Below are positions 7,379-11,468 of a stretch of 11,468 nt of DNA, one piece after another. Below the pieces are notes generated by a model. That model was not told the origin of the DNA, made no database searches, and worked only from the letters and a program-made list of their open reading frames with translations. Position 1 is the stretch's first letter. Each line of letters opens with the position of its first letter. The translations under genes were made by a program, and so were the position numbers. Source of the stretch: Bacteroidota bacterium (lineage in GTDB: Bacteria; Bacteroidota; Ignavibacteria; UBA10030; BY39); the NCBI GenBank assembly GCA_018830765.1, contig JAHJRJ010000092.1, forward strand, positions 1 to 11,468, read 5' to 3'.

Positions 7379-7407
7379 TTGACAAATAAAAAACGATATT
7401 GTATATT
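7379..7407 (+). promoter_or_regulatory. Sigma70-like promoter for the mod-res operon
   Basis: TTGACA at 7379-7384 and TATATT at 7402-7407 are separated by 17 bp, the best spacing for a sigma70 promoter. The same bases partly fit the Bacteroidota pattern (TTG, then TAnnTTTG), since TATATTG follows. Transcription would start near 7414, giving a leader of about 100 nt that begins just before the hairpin at 7420-7438 and runs to ATG 7514. Confidence 0.6.
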
Positions 7408-7419
7408 GAAAACAAGTAA

Positions 7420-7438
7420 ACCCCGATAAAATCGGGGT
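7420..7438. repeat. GC-rich hairpin in the mod leader
   Basis: ACCCCGAT, loop AAA, ATCGGGGT is a perfect 8-bp stem in otherwise AT-rich DNA. If the promoter at 7379-7407 is real, this hairpin sits at the very 5' end of the mod mRNA. The CCCCGAT/ATCGGGG stem recurs inside mod at 9760-9776. Confidence 0.65.
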
Positions 7439-7513
7439 AAACGTAGTTCATTAATTTACTAATTGGCAGTAATGCTAAAAAACGACTATAACTGTTGTAC
7501 ACTTTACTACTAA

Positions 7514-9928
7514 ATGACAGGAGAATCACTAAACATAGTTCAAGACCAGTTGGAAAAACTGAAACAACTTTTTCCTGAAGCCATTACAGAAGGAAAAATT
7601 GACTGGGAAAAACTTCAGGCAACACTTGGAAAGGAAAACATTGAATTCCGCAATGAACGCTATGTGCTGAACTGGGCAGGCAAGGCAGACGCTTTTAAAG
7701 TGTTGCAGCAATCCACCACCGCAACGCTGAAACCTCGTCCCGGTGAAGGAATCAACGATGGCTTTGACTCCCTCTCCTTTGGAGAGGGTCGGGGTGAGGT
7801 CTCCGAAAATGTTTTTATTGAAGGCGAAAATCTTGAAGCGTTAAAAGTGTTGCAGAAGGCATACTACGGAAAAATAAAGTGCATCATCATCGACCCGCCT
7901 TACAATACAGGCAGCGACAGTTTTATTTACCCCGACAGTTTTAAGGAAAGCAAAGAAGGCTATCAAAAGAGAATTGGCGACATAGACGAAGAAGGATATT
8001 TGTTGAAAGAAGGAATGTTTCGCAAGAACAGCAAGGACAGCGGACACTACCACAGCAACTGGTTAAGTATGATGTATCCCCGTTTGTTTCTTGCAAAAAA
8101 TTTATTACGTGATGATGGAGTTATTTTCGTTCACATTGACGACAATGAAGTTCATAACCTTCGCTTGATAATGAATGAAATTTTTGGTGAGGAAAATACA
8201 ACTGATAGAGGTGCAATGGTTTGGCTAAATAAGGGAAGTACTAAAGGATTCACAAAGATAGTTAAAAATCACGAATATATCCTATCTTATTCTAAAAACG
8301 TCGAACTTGTAAAATCTTTGTTTGGTGAAAATTTTTCGGATTCATTAGATATTATTGACGAAAGATTACAAATTAAAAGAAGCCCAAGAAATCCTTTAGC
8401 ACGAGTTAAATTTCCAAAAGGATTAAGAATGGAAGGTATTAATAATATTATATTTGATAAAAGTGTTGGTAATGGATCAAATTTAATTGACATTATTGAA
8501 GGACCATTAATTTTTGAAAATGGATTGTTAAAAGAAGACGTTGTATTAGAAGCTTCTTTCCCATATAAAAATCAAATGATAGATTTTTTTTCAAAAATAG
8601 GAACTGGCAAAGAAACATTTGATACAAAAGGACAAAAATGGATAGAAGTATATTTTCGCAAATCAGGTGTCCCTTATTTTAAAAAAACAAGAAATACTTT
8701 AGTAATAAGTTCTGTATTAGATGATGTTTCAAATAGTGGGTTTACAGATTTGAAAGATTTGGAACTGCATTCTTATTTTGACAATCCCAAACCAGTTAAT
8801 TTAATAAAAAAATTACTGTCATTTTTTTCTTCAGCTGACGACATTATCCTCGATTTCTTTGCAGGTTCCGGCACAACAGCTCAAGCGGTTTTAGAACTCA
8901 ACAAAGAAGATGGAGGCAACCGAAAATTTATTTTGGTGCAACTGCCCGAAAAATGCGATGAAGAAAGTGAAGCATACAAAGCGGGTTATAAAACCATTGC
9001 GGATATTTCCAAAGAACGCATCCGCAGAGTAATTAAAAACCTCACCCCATACTCCCCTCTCCAAATGGAGAGGGGACGGGGGAATAGCACGGAGAACTTA
9101 TTTAAAGGTGCTAATCCTTCATTATTTGAAAAGGCTCATCAATTACGATTAGTTGACACAACAAAAGCCGAAGAAATATTGTGGGAAGTTTTGAGAAATA
9201 GAAAAGTTGAAAATTGTAAATTCAGACGGCAGCATCCCATCGGGCAATTTATTGCTGATATTTACTGCCACGAAAAAAAATTGGTAATTGAAGTGGATGG
9301 TGGTTATCATAATGAACCAGAACAAAAGGAATATGATGAAGCCAGAACACAGGTTATTAATGAATATGGTATAACAGTAATTCGTTTTACTAATGATGAG
9401 GTTTTAAATAATCTTCAATCAGTAAAAGATAAAATCACTAATGCACTCAAAACTCAGAGCGAGGGTGCTCTCCTCTCCAAATGGAGAGGGGCAGGGGGTG
9501 AGGTTGGTTTTAAAGTTTTCAAACTTTCATCTTCCAATTTCAAGATATGGAGAGGCAATGAAATCACGGAAGAAAATTTAGAAACCCAGTTAGATGCATT
9601 TACTAATCCGGTAAGAGAACGAAGCGAAAAAGAAAATATGCTTTACGAGTTAATCCTCAAAGCAGGGTATTTACTCACCGACAAAGTTTCCCCTCTTGAG
9701 AGGGGATTAAGGGGTGTGTACTCTATTGCAAACGGAGAACTTATTATTGCCTTAGAAAACCCCGATAATATCGGGGCAGGAATGAATCAAGAACTCATTA
9801 ACAAAATCATCTCAGCCAAGCCGAAAAAAGTAATTACGCTTGATAAACTTTTTATAGGCAACGACCAATTGAAGACAAATACAGTGTTGCAGATGAGAGA
9901 CGCGGAGATTGATTTTAAAACGATATGA
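7514..9928 (+). CDS. mod: Type III restriction-modification methyltransferase (Mod) with an inserted DUF559 nuclease domain
   Basis: This DNA adenine methyltransferase and specificity subunit of a type III system has 804 residues, longer than the roughly 600-680 usual for Mod. Motif IV DPPYNTG begins at Asp127 and the SAM-binding motif DFFAGSGTT at 447-455; this order (IV before I) is that of type III Mod proteins. The region between (about 200-420) is the variable target-recognition part and is markedly AT-rich. The C-terminus is Mod-like (VFKLSSSNFKIW, then MLYELILKAGYLLT and GNDQLKTNTVLQM). Four repeats interrupt conserved Mod segments in frame. One lies at residues 86-96, before ENVFIEGENLEALKVL. 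A cassette at about 509-664 contains a DUF559 domain (536-645) with Asp582, EVDGG (593-597) and His599. Two smaller ones follow. ATG 7514 lacks a Shine-Dalgarno site. The promoter at 7379-7407 probably drives it. Whether the enlarged protein still methylates is unknown. Confidence 0.92.
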   Translation: MTGESLNIVQDQLEKLKQLFPEAITEGKIDWEKLQATLGKENIEFRNERYVLNWAGKADAFKVLQQSTTATLKPRPGEGINDGFDSLSFGEGRGEVSENVFIEGENLEALKVLQKAYYGKIKCIIIDPPYNTGSDSFIYPDSFKESKEGYQKRIGDIDEEGYLLKEGMFRKNSKDSGHYHSNWLSMMYPRLFLAKNLLRDDGVIFVHIDDNEVHNLRLIMNEIFGEENTTDRGAMVWLNKGSTKGFTKIVKNHEYILSYSKNVELVKSLFGENFSDSLDIIDERLQIKRSPRNPLARVKFPKGLRMEGINNIIFDKSVGNGSNLIDIIEGPLIFENGLLKEDVVLEASFPYKNQMIDFFSKIGTGKETFDTKGQKWIEVYFRKSGVPYFKKTRNTLVISSVLDDVSNSGFTDLKDLELHSYFDNPKPVNLIKKLLSFFSSADDIILDFFAGSGTTAQAVLELNKEDGGNRKFILVQLPEKCDEESEAYKAGYKTIADISKERIRRVIKNLTPYSPLQMERGRGNSTENLFKGANPSLFEKAHQLRLVDTTKAEEILWEVLRNRKVENCKFRRQHPIGQFIADIYCHEKKLVIEVDGGYHNEPEQKEYDEARTQVINEYGITVIRFTNDEVLNNLQSVKDKITNALKTQSEGALLSKWRGAGGEVGFKVFKLSSSNFKIWRGNEITEENLETQLDAFTNPVRERSEKENMLYELILKAGYLLTDKVSPLERGLRGVYSIANGELIIALENPDNIGAGMNQELINKIISAKPKKVITLDKLFIGNDQLKTNTVLQMRDAEIDFKTI
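7770..7800 (+). repeat. In-frame palindromic repeat in mod (family A, solo copy)
   Basis: CCCTCTCC (7770-7777), loop TTT, GGAGAGGG (7781-7788), then tail TCGGGGTGAGGT. It encodes SFGEGRGEV between the N-terminal part of Mod and the conserved ENVFIEGENLEAL segment. It is read in the frame GGA GAG GGT, the same as the copy in res. Confidence 0.8.
9040..9082 (+). repeat. Left palindromic end of the DUF559 cassette (family A)
   Basis: CCCCTCTCC (9054-9062), loop AAAT, GGAGAGGGG (9067-9075) forms a perfect 9-bp stem, flanked by CCTCACCCC on the left and a degenerate ACGGGGG on the right. It is read as YSPLQMERGRG, a different frame from the copies at 7770 and 10663. Confidence 0.8.
9040..9503 (+). 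mobile_element. DUF559 nuclease cassette with inverted palindromic ends, inserted in frame in mod
   Basis: The left end is CCTCACCCC (9040-9048) followed by CCCCTCTCC (9054-9062). The right end is GGAGAGG (9483-9489) followed by GGGGTGAGG (9495-9503), so the outer 9 bp are perfect inverted repeats. Between them lies a DUF559 domain (PSLFEKAHQLR, then FRRQHPIGQFIADIYC, then LVIEVDGGYHN, ending VIRFTNDEV). DUF559 is related to the Vsr/PD-(D/E)xK endonuclease fold. The cassette splits SKERIRRVIKNL from FKVFKLSSSNFKIW, which in ordinary Mod proteins are joined by a short linker. An in-frame ATG at 9065-9067, in the loop of the left palindrome, could start a free-standing DUF559 protein. There is no stop before the Mod C-terminus, so here it is fused on both sides. 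Confidence 0.75.
9468..9504 (+). repeat. Right palindromic end of the DUF559 cassette (family A)
   Basis: CCTCTCC (9472-9478), loop AAAT, GGAGAGG (9483-9489), then tail GGCAGGGGGTGAGGT. It is read as LLSKWRGAGGEV, the third possible frame of the same element. Confidence 0.8.
9690..9718 (+). repeat. In-frame palindromic repeat in mod (family B)
   Basis: CCCCTCT (9690-9696), loop TG, AGAGGGG (9699-9705), then ATTAAGGGGTGTG. It encodes SPLERGLRGV between LLTDKV and YSIANGEL of the Mod C-terminus. The tail and loop differ from the other repeats in mod, so I treat it as a related but separate family. Confidence 0.7.
9760..9776 (+). repeat. In-frame CCCCGAT hairpin in mod
   Basis: CCCCGAT, loop AAT, ATCGGGG encodes NPDNIGA between LIIALE and MNQELINKI. 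The same stem with loop AAA lies in the mod leader at 7420-7438, so this family occurs in both coding and non-coding sequence. Confidence 0.7.
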
Positions 9929-10405
9929 TTGTCTGAATCACGGATTAATTGGATTGAATGATTACACAGATTTAAAATGAAAACGGACTTAAAGTATAAG
10001 GACATAACCGAAAAGATAATCGGGGCTTCATTTGAAGTGCATAAGTTTTTGGGGAATGGTTTTCAAGAGGTAATTTATCAAAGGGCATTGGCTTACGAAA
10101 TGAGTAAAGCAGGTTTGGAATTTGCAAGAGAAATTGAGCAGGATATTTTTTACAAGGATTTACAAGAACCAATTGGAACACGTAGGGCAGATTTTGTAGT
10201 AGAAGGAAAAGTGCTGGTAGAGTTAAAAGCAATCATTCAATTAGAAGATGTGCATTTGGCTCAGGCGCTAAACTATTTGAAGGCATATAAATTAGAAGTA
10301 GGCTTGTTGGTAAATTTTGGTTCAAAAAGTTTGACTTTTAAAAGGGTTGTCCTGTCCGAACAATCTGCGAAATCTTCTAATCTCCTAAATCCGTGATTCA
10401 GACAA
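9929..10405 (+). mobile_element. GxxExxY cassette with terminal inverted repeats between mod and res
   Basis: TTGTCTGAATCACGGATT at 9929-9946 is the exact reverse complement of 10388-10405, 18 of 18 bases. Homology continues inward less perfectly: by eye about 35 of 44 bases match between 9929-9972 and 10362-10405, with a GATT motif every 8-9 bp in the left arm. The left end begins on the base after the mod stop codon and the right end lies 2 bases before the res start codon. GA flanks both sides, a possible but uninformative 2-bp duplication. The cassette holds a single gene for a small PD-(D/E)xK-type protein. Confidence 0.75.
9977..10396 (+). CDS. GxxExxY protein (PD-(D/E)xK nuclease-like)
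   Basis: This small protein of 139 residues contains the name-giving motif as GFQEVIY (Gly28, Glu31, Tyr34). The nuclease-like core follows: Asp72 in RADFVVE, then Glu82-Leu-Lys84 in VLVELKAI, an arrangement that fits a PD-(D/E)xK active site, and Gln96 in LAQALNYLKA. Family members of about 120-140 residues are common in Bacteroidota and environmental genomes; their biological role is not established to my knowledge. The whole gene sits inside a unit with inverted ends, and its last codons and TGA stop (10394-10396) lie within the right repeat, so the repeat supplies the stop. There is no Shine-Dalgarno site at ATG 9977. Position between mod and res does not imply that it belongs to the R-M system; it looks like a passenger. 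Confidence 0.88.
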   Translation: MKTDLKYKDITEKIIGASFEVHKFLGNGFQEVIYQRALAYEMSKAGLEFAREIEQDIFYKDLQEPIGTRRADFVVEGKVLVELKAIIQLEDVHLAQALNYLKAYKLEVGLLVNFGSKSLTFKRVVLSEQSAKSSNLLNP

Positions 10406-10407
10406 GA

Positions 10408-11468
10408 ATGAAACTCCACTTTGACAGCAAGCAGGAATTTCAGTTAGAGGCAATAAGTGCCATCACGGGAATATTTAAAGGGCAGCAATTAAGCAGTGGC
10501 GACTTTGAATTTTCAGTAAATGAAACAGGTGCTTTGCTTACTGAAAACGGTTTCGGAAATAAATTAACATTAACAGAAGAACAGATTTTAGAAAATGTAA
10601 AATCAATTCAGCAACGCAATGGACTTAAAGTTGATGATGGATTAAAATATATGAAGCCCGAACTCCCCTCTCCAAATGGAGAGGGGCTGGGGGTGAGGTC
10701 TTTTTCCGTTGAAATGGAAACAGGTACAGGAAAAACTTATGTCTACCTCCGAACAATTTACGAACTGAATAAACTTTACGGTTTCAAAAAATTTGTCATT
10801 GTCGTTCCTTCGGTCGCCATTCGTGAAGGCGTAATAAAAAATCTTGAAATAACTGAAGAACATTTTCAGAACCTTTACGACAAAGTTCCCGTTACTTCTG
10901 ATGTTTATGATAGCAAGAAAGTTTCTAACCTGAGAGGTTTCGCATCTTCCAATACCATTCAGGTATTAGTCATCAACATTGACTCATTTGCAAAAGATGA
11001 AAACATAATAAACAAGCCCAACGACAAACTCACCGGTAAAAAACCGGTTGAGTTTATACAAAGCTGCAAGCCGATTGTTATTGTGGACGAACCTCAGAAT
11101 ATGGAAACGGAAATCCGTAAGCGGGCAATTGAAAATTTAAGTCCGCTTTGCACGCTTCGATATTCTGCAACGCATACGAATCTTTACAATCTGATGTATT
11201 CTCTCAATCCTGTAAAAGCGTATGATTTGGGTTTAGTGAAACAAATAGAGGTTGATTCGGTTGTGAGCGAAAATGATTTTAACAGTCCGTTCCTTCAATT
11301 GGAAAATATCACACGAACTGGAAATGCAATTAAAGCAAAAGTTAAAATTGATGTAGCCACAGAAAATGGAGTAAAAAGAAAATCGGTTACGGCAAGCGGG
11401 AAAAATCTTGATTTGTTTCTATTATCAAACAGAAATGATAAATACGATGGAATGAAAATTTATGAAAT
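10408..11468 (+). CDS. res: Type III restriction endonuclease subunit (Res), 3' end missing
   Basis: The frame is open from ATG 10408 to the window end; the visible 353 residues are the N-terminal part of a protein that is usually about 900-1000 residues long. The N-terminus MKLHFDSKQEFQLEAI is typical of Res. The SF2 helicase motor shows Walker A as ETGTGKT (104-110), the conserved VIVVPSVAIREGV, motif II as VDEPQN (226-231) and motif III as SATH (253-256). Res works with Mod: the motor reacts to two unmodified sites and the C-terminal nuclease, not visible here, cuts. A family A palindrome encoding LPSPNGEGLGVRS is inserted just before FSVEMETGTGKT, 6 residues ahead of the Walker A motif. 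The GxxExxY cassette has separated res from mod, so translational coupling has probably been lost. Confidence 0.92.
   Translation, partial: MKLHFDSKQEFQLEAISAITGIFKGQQLSSGDFEFSVNETGALLTENGFGNKLTLTEEQILENVKSIQQRNGLKVDDGLKYMKPELPSPNGEGLGVRSFSVEMETGTGKTYVYLRTIYELNKLYGFKKFVIVVPSVAIREGVIKNLEITEEHFQNLYDKVPVTSDVYDSKKVSNLRGFASSNTIQVLVINIDSFAKDENIINKPNDKLTGKKPVEFIQSCKPIVIVDEPQNMETEIRKRAIENLSPLCTLRYSATHTNLYNLMYSLNPVKAYDLGLVKQIEVDSVVSENDFNSPFLQLENITRTGNAIKAKVKIDVATENGVKRKSVTASGKNLDLFLLSNRNDKYDGMKIYE
10663..10700 (+). repeat. In-frame palindromic repeat in res (family A, solo copy)
   Basis: CCCCTCTCC (10665-10673), loop AAAT, GGAGAGGGG (10678-10686), then tail CTGGGGGTGAGGTC. It encodes LPSPNGEGLGVRS immediately before the conserved FSVEMETGTGKT of Res. 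It is the closest match to the two ends of the DUF559 cassette. Confidence 0.85.

Larger units (their letters stand above)
7093..7513. other. Gene-free stretch with hairpins, a MITE-like unit and a promoter
   Basis: No ORF or tRNA is visible in these 421 bases. The stretch separates the transporter operon from the restriction-modification operon. It contains a short palindrome after the upstream stop codon, a 170-bp unit with inverted ends, a sigma70-like promoter and a GC-rich hairpin in the presumed leader of mod. I see no hairpin with a clean T-run that I would call an intrinsic terminator. Confidence 0.7.

Noticed and set aside
7770..10700. CRISPR-like array made of the GGAGAGGGG repeats
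   Set aside because: Copies are unevenly spaced by hundreds of bases, lie inside coding sequence and have no uniform spacers or cas genes.
10642..10863. Minus-strand frame of 73 codons containing HPQPLSIWRGEFG
   Set aside because: It is the reverse reading of the family A palindrome and of the Res Walker A region, not a gene.

Overview
The window looks like a piece of a genome from the Bacteroidota / Ignavibacteriota side of the FCB group. This is inferred from the kinds of genes present: a PD40-propeller/Omp85-type barrel fusion next to a DUF5683-like protein, weak or absent Shine-Dalgarno sites, and GxxExxY and DUF559 nuclease genes. Dense short palindromic repeats point the same way. I see no rRNA or tRNA that could fix the lineage. 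All eight genes, counting a split ATPase as one, are on the + strand.

Layout. (1) Positions 1-2648: the 3' part of a cell-envelope gene (beta-propeller then outer-membrane beta-barrel), followed closely by a secreted or membrane-anchored DUF5683-like protein. (2) 2649-3089: a gene-free stretch filled with small hairpins and bracketed by an 11-bp inverted repeat. (3) 3090-7092: a probable operon with a fused double permease of the nitrate/sulfonate/taurine ABC class, its ATPase, and a PLP-dependent threonine dehydratase/serine racemase-family enzyme. The ATPase gene is cut by one in-frame TAG (5755-5757) in the middle of its conserved C-terminal domain, and the rest of that domain continues in the same frame (5764-6135). 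No substrate-binding protein is in view. (4) 7093-7513: a second gene-free stretch with at least five short hairpins, a 170-bp MITE-like unit with 13-bp inverted ends, and a good sigma70-like promoter (7379-7407) facing the next gene. (5) 7514-11468: a type III restriction-modification operon, mod then res, with res running off the window end.

The most remarkable part is the type III R-M locus, which has been invaded repeatedly. Two separate cassettes of about 470 bp, each carrying a small PD-(D/E)xK-type nuclease and each ending in inverted repeats, sit in it. One is a DUF559 domain inserted in frame inside mod (9040-9503). The other is a GxxExxY gene placed exactly between the mod stop codon and the res start codon (9929-10405). 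In addition, solo copies of the same palindrome that bounds the DUF559 cassette occur in frame inside mod (7770-7800) and res (10663-10700), and two unrelated palindromes occur further on in mod. The bounding palindrome is read in all three forward frames without a stop. The arrangement suggests nuclease-associated palindromic elements whose ends tolerate insertion into coding sequence, comparable in logic to REP/RAYT pairs or Rickettsia palindromic elements. That comparison is inference; the repeats and their positions are read directly from the sequence.
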